Under the pieces are notes generated by a model that saw nothing but the letters and a program-made list of their open reading frames with translations, had not been told where the DNA came from and ran no database searches. This document shows, in pieces, positions 57,366-64,000 of a stretch of DNA of 64,000 nt. The translations under genes were made by a program, and so were the position numbers. The stretch comes from JAJPHF01 sp035293805 (GTDB lineage: Bacteria > Chloroflexota > UBA6077 > JAJPHF01), in contig DATGMD010000046.1 of the NCBI GenBank assembly GCA_035293805.1, positions 67,553 through 131,552 of the forward strand, in the 5' to 3' direction. The first letter of the stretch is position 1, and every line of letters starts with the position of its first letter.

Positions 57366-58895
57366 TTATCGCGCGTAGTCTACGGCGCGCGTCTCGCGCA
57401 CCACGGTCACTTTCACCTGGCCGGGATACTGCAGCGTCTCCTCGATCTTCTTCACGATGTCGCGGGCCAGCCGCATCGAGCTGAGATCGTCGATCTCCTC
57501 GGGCTTGACGATGATGCGCACCTCGCGGCCCGCCTGGATCGCGAACGAGCGCTCGACGCCCTCGAAGGAGTTGGCGACGTTCTCCAGCGCCTCCAGGCGC
57601 CGCACGTAGTGCTCGACGCTCTCGCGCCGGGCGCCGGGGCGCGCGCCCGAGATAGCGTCCGCGGCTTGCACCAGGATCGATTCGACGCTCTGGTCGTCGG
57701 GGTCGGCATCGTGGTGGTCGATGATCGCCTGCGCGACCTCCGGCCGCTCCTTGAAGCGCCGCGCCAGGTCGCCGGCGATGATGTGGTGCGGCGCGTCCAT
57801 CTCGTGGGTGACGGTCTTGCCGATGTCGTGCAGCAGCGCCGCTCGCCGCGCCACCTCCACGTCGGCGTGCAGCTCCTGGGCCATCATCGCCGCCAGCAGC
57901 GCCGCCTCGACCGAGTGGCGCAGCTGGTTCTGGCCGTAGCTGGTGCGGTACTTCATCCGCCCAAGCATGCGGATCAGCTCGGGGTGTAGCCCGTGGACGC
58001 CCGCCTCGATGGCGGCGGCCTCGCCCGACTTCATGATGTCCGCCTCGACCTCTTGCTTGGCCTTGGCGACGATCTCCTCGATGCGGGCCGGATGGATACG
58101 GCCGTCGAGCACGAGCCGAGTCAGGGCGACCCGCGCGATCTCGCGGCGCACCGGATCGAAGCCCGACAGGGTCACGGCGTCGGGCGTGTCGTCGATGATG
58201 AGGTCGACGCCGGTCGCCTGCTCCAGCGCGCGGATGTTGCGGCCCTCGCGGCCGATGATGCGCCCCTTCATCTCCTCGTTGGGAATGGGCACGACCGAGA
58301 CGGTGCTCTCGGCGCAGTGGTCGGCCGCGAGTCGCTGGATCGAGAGGGTGATGATGCGGCGGGCCTCCTCGTCGGCCTCCTGGCGGGCGGCGGCCGCCAC
58401 CTCGCGGGCCCGCCGGGCGGCCTCGGCGCGGAACTCCTCCTCGACGCGCTGGAGGAGGAGGGTCCGCGCCTCCTCGCGCGACAGCCCGGCGACGCGCTCC
58501 AGCTCTTGCGTCTGCCGCTGTACCACCTGGTCGATCTCGCTGTGGCGCGCCTCAAGCTCCTTCTCGCGGTTCGCGATCGTCCGCTCGCGGCGCTCCAGGC
58601 CCTCCAGCTTCCGGTCGAGGTTCTCCTCCTTCTGCTGCAGCCGTCGCTCCGACTGCTGTAGCTCGCGCCGCCGGTCGCGCGCTTCGGCCTCCACGCTGTT
58701 GCGGAGTTTCAGCGCTTCGTTGTTGGCTTCCAGCAGGATCTCGTTCTTGCGCGCCACGGCCTCGGCCTCGATGCGCTCGGCGTTGGCCGCGGCCATCGCA
58801 TCGCGCGCGCTGGTGTTGCGCTGGCGAACGAAGAAGCCGATGGCGCCGCCGACGACCAGCGCCACCAGCGCCAGGACGATACTGATAGTGTCCAA
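57366..58895 (-). CDS. rny: Ribonuclease Y
   Basis: 509-residue membrane-anchored endoribonuclease that starts mRNA decay. N-terminal membrane helix (ISIVLALVALVVGGAIGFF), a long charged coiled coil (about 30-195), KH domain (IPNEEMKGRIIGREGRNIRA, about 205-265), and HD domain with ALLHDIGKTVTHEMDAPHH. The C-terminus GQVKVTVVRETRAVDYAR is typical. The start is a TTG with GGGAGGTG nine bases upstream; no in-frame ATG is available before the membrane helix. Divergent from the receiver gene at 59552. Confidence 0.95.
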   Translation of the reverse strand: MDTISIVLALVALVVGGAIGFFVRQRNTSARDAMAAANAERIEAEAVARKNEILLEANNEALKLRNSVEAEARDRRRELQQSERRLQQKEENLDRKLEGLERRERTIANREKELEARHSEIDQVVQRQTQELERVAGLSREEARTLLLQRVEEEFRAEAARRAREVAAAARQEADEEARRIITLSIQRLAADHCAESTVSVVPIPNEEMKGRIIGREGRNIRALEQATGVDLIIDDTPDAVTLSGFDPVRREIARVALTRLVLDGRIHPARIEEIVAKAKQEVEADIMKSGEAAAIEAGVHGLHPELIRMLGRMKYRTSYGQNQLRHSVEAALLAAMMAQELHADVEVARRAALLHDIGKTVTHEMDAPHHIIAGDLARRFKERPEVAQAIIDHHDADPDDQSVESILVQAADAISGARPGARRESVEHYVRRLEALENVANSFEGVERSFAIQAGREVRIIVKPEEIDDLSSMRLARDIVKKIEETLQYPGQVKVTVVRETRAVDYAR

Positions 58896-59551
58896 GTGCC
58901 GTTCACCTCCCTACAAGATAGGGCCAGGCTACTTGCAGCACCTGGGCAGAGCCGGGAGGGTCTGCGCTGGCGCGGAGGACCAGCACGAGGGGATGTGCGC
59001 GGGCGACACCGCGCGGCATCGCGGCGGCTCGCTTCGCGGCAGACGACCACGACACACCCCGTGGGACCCGCTACGAGCGGGCGGCGGAGCAGCGCGGAGC
59101 CGCTCGGGCCGGGCTAGCCAGGCCAATGTCGCCTGCTGGACGCCAGCGAGCAGCGCGTGCGCTGGCGCCGAGTGCGGCCGCGCCACGACGCGGCCGGTGG
59201 ACCTTCTAGCAGCCGCGCGTCCCGGGTCGGGGCCCGCGAGTGCCGCAGCAGGGTTCCGTAAACTCCAGACACGCGCACGGGCGCGGCCCGGTGGGTCGGC
59301 TAGTACGGGCCGCGAGCGCGACCGGCTGTCTGTCGCCTGTCGGAACGCGCCCCGGACCCTATTGACGATGCGACCTGCCCAAGTTATGTAAGGAAAAGCC
59401 TTCAGGCCCTGCCTCGACATAAACATATCGAGGCTGGCGAAGTCATCATAGACCCCCGGGCCAATAGGCGTCAAGCCACAATTCCGCGATAATATCGTAA
59501 AATGCCCAGAGTGTCCGGGGGCGAACAGCCGGCGGACCAGCCGGGCGGGGG
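58896..59551. other. 656-bp intergenic region between divergent RNase Y and receiver genes
   Basis: No supported gene. A GC-rich part (58920-59330) adjoins the RNase Y leader, an AT-richer part (59360-59510) adjoins the receiver gene. The inverted repeat GCCTCGA/TCGAGGC (59411-59417, 59428-59434) and TAAAAT (59498-59503) lie in the latter. I looked for the conserved cores of RNase P RNA, tmRNA, SRP RNA and 6S RNA on both strands and saw none. A long 5' leader for RNase Y, whose mRNA is autoregulated in some bacteria, is possible. Confidence 0.5.
59362..59390 (+). promoter_or_regulatory. Possible promoter for receiver gene at 59552
   Basis: TTGACG (5/6 match), 17-bp spacer, TATGTA (3/6 match), 161 nt before the ATG. 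Good -35 and spacing, weak -10. Confidence 0.3.
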
Positions 59552-59959
59552 ATGGGGACGGTGGCGGAGCGCAAGGCGCGCATCGCGGTGATCAACGACG
59601 ACACGGCGTTTCTCAGCTTGATGGAGGAGCTGCTCGAACAGGATGAGGGCTACGACGTCGTCGTCTGCCGGGAGGCCGGCAACGCCTACCAGTTCGTCAA
59701 GGACCAGCATCCCGACCTCGTCATCCTGGACATCCGCGTGGGCCACGAGGAGAACGGCTGGCAGATCCTGGAGCTGCTGACGCTCGATCCGGCCACGCGC
59801 CCGATTCCCGTGATTGTCTGCTCCGCGGCGCTGCACTCGCTGGCCGAGCACCAGCCGCTGCTCGAACAGTACGGCTGTGATATGCTTGCCAAGCCCTTCG
59901 ACCTCGACGCGCTCGTCGCCAAGGTCCAGGCCGCGCTGGGCCGCGGCAGCCGCGACTGA
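59552..59959 (+). CDS. Single-domain response regulator
   Basis: 135-residue receiver: RIAVINDDTAFLSLMEELL, phospho-acceptor Asp in LVILDIRVGHEENGW, VIVCSAALHS and MLAKPFDLDALVAKV. The first acidic position is Asn-Asp-Asp, and an unusual GHEENGW loop follows the phospho-site where most receivers have P-x-x-x-G. No output domain. The ATG at 59552 is used; a GTG at 59561 is also possible. It stands alone between divergent RNase Y and convergent DUF62 genes, and its kinase is not in the window. Confidence 0.85.
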   Translation: MGTVAERKARIAVINDDTAFLSLMEELLEQDEGYDVVVCREAGNAYQFVKDQHPDLVILDIRVGHEENGWQILELLTLDPATRPIPVIVCSAALHSLAEHQPLLEQYGCDMLAKPFDLDALVAKVQAALGRGSRD

Positions 59960-60022
59960 GCCGGCCGGGCGCGTCACGGCTCGGCGGCCCGCGAGCCGTA
60001 CCGCGCTGGGCGCCTCCCCGCG

Positions 60023-60925
60023 TCAGCGGGGCCTCGCCCGCACGACCCAGCCGACGCCCGCGCCCAGCCGCTTGGCGGCGCTGCCGTTCGGTACGGCGAT
60101 CTCCAGGTGGCCGCTGCTGCCCAGGATCGCCCCCAGCCGCGGCATGGCGGCGTACGACGCGCTCAGGCCGGCGATGGTCGCCGCGCCGCCGGCCGCCCGG
60201 CCGCCCCCGCCGCGCCCGGCCGGGCCTTCCACCACGATCTGCCAATCCGCGTCGCCCAGCTCGCGCACGGTCAGGCTCGTGAGCAGGTTGCCGAAGTTGT
60301 CCACGTAGATCACCTCGCCGCGCCAGCCGCCTTCGCCCCACTCGGGGCGGAGCAGCGCGAGCGCCTGCACGCGGTCGAGGCGCGGCCCCAGCGCGTCGAG
60401 CGGCACCCCGGCGGCCAGGTGGGCGGCTACCGGCGCGAACACGTCGCGGCCGTGGAACGTCCGGCTGACGGCCGGGCGCCAGTACCGCGGCTCGGCCAGT
60501 TCGACCGCCTGGGCGCTGTCGTCGAGCACCCACCAGCCGTCGTTCCAGCGGCCGCCGAGCCGGCCCGCCGCCGCGAGCGCCGCCAGCGCGTAGCCCAGCA
60601 ACCCGTTGTCGGGCGCCACCCAGCGGTAGCCGCCGGCCGCGAGCGCGATGGCGCGGCGCGCGCTCCCGACGCCCGGATCGACGATCGCCAGATGGATCGT
60701 GCCCGGTGGGAAGACCTCGAAGCCCGTGGCGAGCACGAAAGCGCCGGCGCGCACGTCCTGGGGCGGCACGACATGGCTCAGATCGATAACGCGCGCCGCG
60801 GGCGCGATACCCGCGATGACGCCCTTCATCACGCCGACGAAGTTGTCCGTCAGCCCGAAGTCCGTGGTCAGCGTAATCAGTGCTGAGTGCTGAGTGCTGG
60901 GCGTCAAGTTTCGTGCTTCACTCAT
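60023..60925 (-). CDS. SAM hydrolase / SAM-dependent halogenase-family protein (DUF62)
   Basis: 300-residue protein of the family that hydrolyses S-adenosylmethionine to adenosine and methionine (hydroxide-adding relatives of fluorinase). Blocks: ITLTTDFGLTDNFVGVMKGV, VIDLSHVVPPQDVRAGAF, HLAIVDPGVGS, WVAPDNGLLGYAL, HGRDVFAPVAAHL and GEVIYVDNFGNLLTSL. Residues 7-17 (LTPSTQHSALI) are encoded by a CTCAGCACT repeat and precede the first conserved strand, and the ATG at 60925 lacks a ribosome site, so the true start is uncertain. It follows prmA after 17 nt of repeat. Confidence 0.88.
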   Translation of the reverse strand: MSEARNLTPSTQHSALITLTTDFGLTDNFVGVMKGVIAGIAPAARVIDLSHVVPPQDVRAGAFVLATGFEVFPPGTIHLAIVDPGVGSARRAIALAAGGYRWVAPDNGLLGYALAALAAAGRLGGRWNDGWWVLDDSAQAVELAEPRYWRPAVSRTFHGRDVFAPVAAHLAAGVPLDALGPRLDRVQALALLRPEWGEGGWRGEVIYVDNFGNLLTSLTVRELGDADWQIVVEGPAGRGGGGRAAGGAATIAGLSASYAAMPRLGAILGSSGHLEIAVPNGSAAKRLGAGVGWVVRARPR

Positions 60926-60963
60926 GACTCAGCACTCAGCACTCAGCACTCAGCACTCAGGAC
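60877..60963. repeat. CTCAGCACT tandem array spanning the prmA/DUF62 junction
   Basis: 60877-60898 has AGTGCTGAGTGCTGAGTGCT in one orientation. 60925-60961 has ACTCAGCACTCAGCACTCAG-type units in the other, so the two halves form an inverted pair. The first half encodes the start of the DUF62 protein; the second provides the last codons (LSAEC) and stop of prmA. Confidence 0.85.
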
Positions 60964-61845
60964 TACGACCGCCAGCCAGTCGCCCTCGCGGCGGCGCTCG
61001 GCCAGGCGCAGGCCCGCGTCGGCGATGACCTCGCGCAGCGTCGCCTCGTGCTCGCGCAACACGCCGGACAGAACGGCGCGGCCGCCGGGCGCCAGGCGAG
61101 CCGCGAGGTCGGGCAGCACCGCCCGGATGACGCGCAGGTTGATGTTCGCCAGGATCAGGTCGAAGCGCTCGGCGGCGGCCACCCGCGCCAGCTCGCCCTG
61201 CTCGACCTGCACCACCGCCGCCACGCCGTTGCGCGCCACGTTCTCCGCCGCCACCCGCGCCGCCACCGGCTCCAGCTCGACGGCGCGCACGTGCGCCGCG
61301 CCCAGCTTCGCGGCCGCGATCGCCAGGATGCCCGAGCCGGTGCCGAGATCGAGCACCCGCGCGCCGGGGGCCAGGTAGCGCTCGACGAGGTGCAGGCACA
61401 GCCGCGTGGTGGGGTGGACGCCGGTGCCGAACGCCATGCCGGGATCGAGGTCGAGGATGATCTCCCCGGGCTTCGGCTGGTACTGCCGCCAGGAGGGCAC
61501 GATGACGATGCGCTTGCCGACGTGGCGGACGAAGAAGTAGCGCTTCCAGGCGTTCTCCCAGTCCGTCTCGGCCAGCTCGCGCACGACGAGCGGCTCGATG
61601 GGGCGCAGCAGCCCCAGCCAGTGCAGCGCCGCCTCCAGGCGCTGCCGTCGCTCCTCGGCGCGCTCGTCAAGCGGCACGTAGGTGGCTACCTTCACGGGCT
61701 GCGTGTAGTCGACGTAGTACGTCTCGTCTGGCGAGGCGACGATGGGCTCCTCGATGGCGACGCCCTGCCCGTACTGCTGGAACACCTCGGCGATCGCCTC
61801 GACCGTCTCCGCCTCGGCGCGCGTCGAGATCTCCAGCCAGTGCAT
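60943..61845 (-). CDS. prmA: Ribosomal protein L11 methyltransferase
   Basis: 300-residue class-I SAM methyltransferase. The N-terminal substrate-recognition domain (1-120: MHWLEISTRAEAETVEAIAE, TDWENAWKRYFFVRHVGKRI) leads to LDLDPGMAFGTGVHPTTRLC, the PrmA signature. SAM motif I is VLDLGTGSGILAIAAAKLGA, with AVELEP and FDLILANIN following. Conventional place next to dnaJ/dnaK. The last five residues (LSAEC) and the stop are contributed by a CTCAGCACT repeat. Confidence 0.93.
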   Translation of the reverse strand: MHWLEISTRAEAETVEAIAEVFQQYGQGVAIEEPIVASPDETYYVDYTQPVKVATYVPLDERAEERRQRLEAALHWLGLLRPIEPLVVRELAETDWENAWKRYFFVRHVGKRIVIVPSWRQYQPKPGEIILDLDPGMAFGTGVHPTTRLCLHLVERYLAPGARVLDLGTGSGILAIAAAKLGAAHVRAVELEPVAARVAAENVARNGVAAVVQVEQGELARVAAAERFDLILANINLRVIRAVLPDLAARLAPGGRAVLSGVLREHEATLREVIADAGLRLAERRREGDWLAVVVLSAEC

Positions 61846-61846
61846 G

Positions 61847-61935
61847 GTCAGCCTTCAGCCGTCAGCCATGAGCGGTCAGCCGCGCTCGGCCACCAGCCTG
61901 CTGATGGCTGATAGCTGGCGGCTGAAGGCTGACCG
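61847..61935. repeat. GCTGA-type repeat between dnaJ and prmA
   Basis: GTCAGCCTTCAGCCGTCAGC at one end and GCTGATGGCTGATAGCTGGC, GGCTGAAGGCTGACCGCT at the other, in inverted orientation; could fold into a long imperfect hairpin in the dnaJ-prmA message. Confidence 0.75.
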
Positions 61936-63063
61936 CTACACACCGAAGGCGTCCTTGACCTTGTCGAAAAAGCCTTTGTTCTCGTGCGGCTTGACCTCGG
62001 TGCCGAAGGTTTCGGCCAGCCGTTCGAGCAAGCGGCGCTGCTCCTCGGTGAGGTCCGTCGGCGTCACGACGTGCAGGCGCACTTGCAGGTCGCCGCGGCC
62101 CGACGCGCGCAGGTAGGGCACGCCCTTGCCGCGCAGCCGCACGGTGCGGCCGCTCTGGGTGCCCGCGGGGATGCGCAGGCGGGTGGGCTCGTCCAGCGTC
62201 GGGATCTCGACCTCGGCGCCGAGCGCCGCTTGCGCCACGTTGATCGGCAGGTCGAGCAGGAGGTCGTTGCCCTGGCGGCGGAAGTAGCGGTGCTGCTGCA
62301 CGCGCACGTCGATGTACAGGTTGCCGGGCGTGCCGCCGGGCGCGCCCGGCTCACCCTCGCCGGCCAGGCGGATCTGTTGGCCGTCGTCAATGCCCGCTGG
62401 CACGTTGACGCGCAGGCGGCGCGTCGTCGGCACTTGGCCGCGCCCGCCACAGGTATTGCAGGGCGTGGTTACGATGCGCCCCTCGCCCTGGCAGCGGTCG
62501 CACAGGCTGACGTTCACGAACTGCCCGAACACCGTCTGCGTGGCCCGGCGCAGCTCGCCCGCGCCGCCACACCGCGGGCAGGTCGTCGGCTCCGTGCCCG
62601 GCTCCAGGCCGCTGCCGTGGCACGTCTCGCAGGCCTCGTGCCGCGCGACGTCCAGCTCCTTCTCGCAGCCGAAAACGGCCTCCTCGAACGACAGGTTCAG
62701 CTCGTGTCGCAGGTCGGCGCCGCGCTGGGCGCGCGTGCGCCGGCTCCGCGTGGTCGTGCCGGCGCCGAAGAACGTCTCGAAGATGTCCTCGAAGCCGAAG
62801 CCGCCGAAGCCGCCGAACCCCCCTGCGCCGAACGGCGCCTCGCTGCCAGTGTGGCCGAAGCGGTCGTACATCGCCCGCTTGTCGCCGTCGCGCAGTACTT
62901 CGTAGGCCTCGGTGACCGCCTTGAACTGCTCGGCCGCGCCCGGCTCCCGATTGCGGTCCGGATGATACTTCAGCGCCTGCTGCCGATACGCGCTGCGAAT
63001 CTGATCTTCAGTGGCGTTGCGTGGAACGCCCAGTATCTCGTAGTAGTCCCGTCGCGTCGCCAC
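61936..63063 (-). CDS. dnaJ: Molecular chaperone DnaJ
   Basis: 375-residue type-I J protein and co-chaperone of DnaK. The J domain has YYEILGVPRNAT and the HPD motif His34-Pro-Asp36. A Gly/Phe-rich stretch (GAGGFGGFGGFGFEDIFETF) follows. The four zinc-binding repeats are CETCHGSG, CPRCGGAG, CDRCQGEG and CNTCGGRG. The C-terminal substrate-binding domains end with FFDKVKDAFGV. The start is a GTG with GGAGGACCC upstream. Gene order dnaK-dnaJ-prmA with no grpE between dnaK and dnaJ. Confidence 0.96.
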   Translation of the reverse strand: MATRRDYYEILGVPRNATEDQIRSAYRQQALKYHPDRNREPGAAEQFKAVTEAYEVLRDGDKRAMYDRFGHTGSEAPFGAGGFGGFGGFGFEDIFETFFGAGTTTRSRRTRAQRGADLRHELNLSFEEAVFGCEKELDVARHEACETCHGSGLEPGTEPTTCPRCGGAGELRRATQTVFGQFVNVSLCDRCQGEGRIVTTPCNTCGGRGQVPTTRRLRVNVPAGIDDGQQIRLAGEGEPGAPGGTPGNLYIDVRVQQHRYFRRQGNDLLLDLPINVAQAALGAEVEIPTLDEPTRLRIPAGTQSGRTVRLRGKGVPYLRASGRGDLQVRLHVVTPTDLTEEQRRLLERLAETFGTEVKPHENKGFFDKVKDAFGV

Positions 63064-63072
63064 GGGTCCTCC

Positions 63073-63156
63073 AGTAATTAGCTATCAGCTATCAGCTATC
63101 AGCCGTCAGCTATTGCTTCCACCGCTCGCTGATAGCTGATAGCTGACGGCTGACCG
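63073..63156. repeat. GCTGA/AGCTATC-type repeat between dnaK and dnaJ
   Basis: AATTAGCTATCAGCTATCAG, then TATCAGCCGTCAGCTATTGC, a short unique part, and GCTGATAGCTGATAGCTGAC: an inverted pair that can form a hairpin of about 25 bp in the dnaK-dnaJ message. Confidence 0.8.
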
Positions 63157-64000
63157 CTAAACCTCGCGAAATTCGCCCTCGACCGTGCCCTCGGGCGGGC
63201 GCGGCTGCTCGCCCGGCCCGCCGGCCGGCTGGCCCTGCCCAGCCTGGCCGTAGACGTGCTGCCCCAGCTTCTGCAAGGCGGCCGTCAGCTCCTCGCTGGC
63301 GCGGCTGATGGCCGCCCGGTCGTTGCCATCCTTCACGCCGTTGACCGCGGCGATCTTCTGCTGCACCTCGTCGCGCAACTCGGCCGGGAACTTCCCCTCG
63401 TTCTCGCGCAGCATCTTCTCGGCCTGGTAGGCTAGGCTGTCGGCCTGGATCCGCGCCTCGATCAGCTCGCGCCGCTGCGCGTCCTCGGCCGCGTGCGCCT
63501 CGGCGTCGCGCATCATCTTGTCGATCTCGTCCTTGCTCAGGCCGCTCGACGCCGTGATGGTGATCCGCTGCTCCTTGCCGGTGCCCTTGTCTTTGGCGGA
63601 TACGTTCAGAATGCCGTTCGCGTCGATGTCGAACGTCACCTCGATCTGCGGCAGCCCGCGCGGCGCCGGCAGGATGCCGTCCAGGATGAACCGGCCAATC
63701 GTCTTGTTCTCGCTCGCCATCGGCCGCTCGCCCTGCAGCACGTGGATCTCCACGCTGGGCTGGTTGTCCGAGGCGGTCGAGAAGACCTGGCTGCGGCTCG
63801 TGGGGATGGTGGTGTTGCGGGGGATAAGCGGGGTCGACACGCCACCCAGCGTCTCGATCCCCAGCGTGAGGGGGGTGACGTCGAGGAGGAGGACGTCTTT
63901 GACCTCGCCCTGGAGCACGCCCGCCTGGATGGCCGCGCCAATCGCCACCACCTCGTCGGGGTTGACCCCCTTGTGCGGCTCCTTCCCGAACAGGCTCTTC
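63157..64000 (-). CDS. dnaK: Molecular chaperone DnaK (Hsp70), C-terminal part only
   Basis: The last 280 residues of Hsp70; the gene continues beyond the right edge. Visible: end of the ATPase domain (FGKEPHKGVNPDEVVAIGAA), linker DVLLLDVTPLTLGIET, substrate-binding domain (RNTTIPTSRSQVFSTASDN, GRFILDGILPAPRGLPQIEV) and helical lid, ending in a Gly/Gln/Pro-rich tail and GTVEGEFREV. The tail is a little different from the usual EEVD-like bacterial end (DAEFEEV) but homologous. First gene of the minus-strand chaperone unit visible here. Confidence 0.96.
   Translation of the reverse strand, partial: KSLFGKEPHKGVNPDEVVAIGAAIQAGVLQGEVKDVLLLDVTPLTLGIETLGGVSTPLIPRNTTIPTSRSQVFSTASDNQPSVEIHVLQGERPMASENKTIGRFILDGILPAPRGLPQIEVTFDIDANGILNVSAKDKGTGKEQRITITASSGLSKDEIDKMMRDAEAHAAEDAQRRELIEARIQADSLAYQAEKMLRENEGKFPAELRDEVQQKIAAVNGVKDGNDRAAISRASEELTAALQKLGQHVYGQAGQGQPAGGPGEQPRPPEGTVEGEFREV

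Noticed and set aside
58920..59340. Structural RNA gene (RNase P, tmRNA, SRP or 6S RNA)
   Set aside because: Several short hairpins exist, but none of the diagnostic conserved blocks is present on either strand.
57943..59391. 482-residue Ser/Arg-rich plus-strand frame antisense to rny
   Set aside because: Mirror of the coiled coil of RNase Y; no domain and extreme composition.

Overview
The window is about 64 kb of very GC-rich DNA, dense with genes on both strands, with short intergenic gaps, Shine-Dalgarno sites and several GTG/TTG starts. No rRNA, tRNA, CRISPR-cas system, phage or transposase gene is visible. Gene content (KorAB-type 2-oxoacid:ferredoxin oxidoreductase, RNase Y, DnaK/DnaJ, extracytoplasmic peptide-binding lipoproteins, a DinB/mycothiol-type isomerase, a solitary NHLP/Franean1-like RiPP leader, O-antigen-ligase/TPR proteins) together with many dispersed G-rich and 'GCTGA' repeats fits a Chloroflexota bacterium (Thermomicrobia-like or an uncultured relative) best. 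A high-GC actinobacterium is the main alternative. This assignment is inference; no marker gene here was compared with a database.

Layout. 1-2.1 kb: the end of korA and all of korB. 2.2-7.3 kb: signalling and envelope stress, with a stand-alone response regulator, a VOC protein, an OmpR-type regulator/kinase pair and an HtrA protease. 7.4-9.1 kb: a peptide-type substrate-binding lipoprotein. 9.3-13.4 kb (minus): a glutamine-synthetase-like enzyme and an amidohydrolase (the two halves of a FluG-like protein), then an ECF sigma factor and its anti-sigma factor. 13.5-20.6 kb: an S41 protease homologue lacking its catalytic lysine, a glutaredoxin-PDZ fusion, a K+ channel, a receiver protein with an RsbRD-N-like partner, a DMT exporter and a MerA-like flavoprotein. 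20.7-27.1 kb (minus): tsaD with a PP2C-like/NHL membrane protein, and two membrane glycosyltransferases. 27.4-32.3 kb: a RiPP-precursor-like gene with its own promoter and terminator, then a 1446-residue secreted protein.

32.9-37.2 kb: an O-antigen-ligase/TPR protein and a UDP-sugar epimerase. 37.4-47.7 kb (minus): a peptide/amide scavenging block with two YtcJ-type amidohydrolases around an M20 peptidase, then binding protein, DppB-type permease, second binding protein and a small secreted protein. 48.0-56.4 kb: a Yip1-like membrane protein and a glycan locus (family-2 glycosyltransferase, WecG/TagA transferase, three SDR enzymes, a TIM-barrel isomerase-like protein and a WecA/MraY-like phosphotransferase). 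56.4-64 kb: a PHP phosphoesterase, RNase Y, a receiver protein, a SAM hydrolase (DUF62), prmA, dnaJ and the end of dnaK.

Three repeat families run through the right half of the window. They are a composite G-rich hairpin element, CTCAGCACT tandem arrays and GCTGAC/GCTGATAG arrays. They fill gene junctions and in several places have become part of coding sequence. The most unusual observations are the orphan RiPP-like precursor, the glutaredoxin-PDZ fusion, the S41 homologue without its lysine, the PP2C-like/NHL protein, the phosphotransferase with Asp to Thr in its Mg motif, and the shortage of GAGCTC sites.
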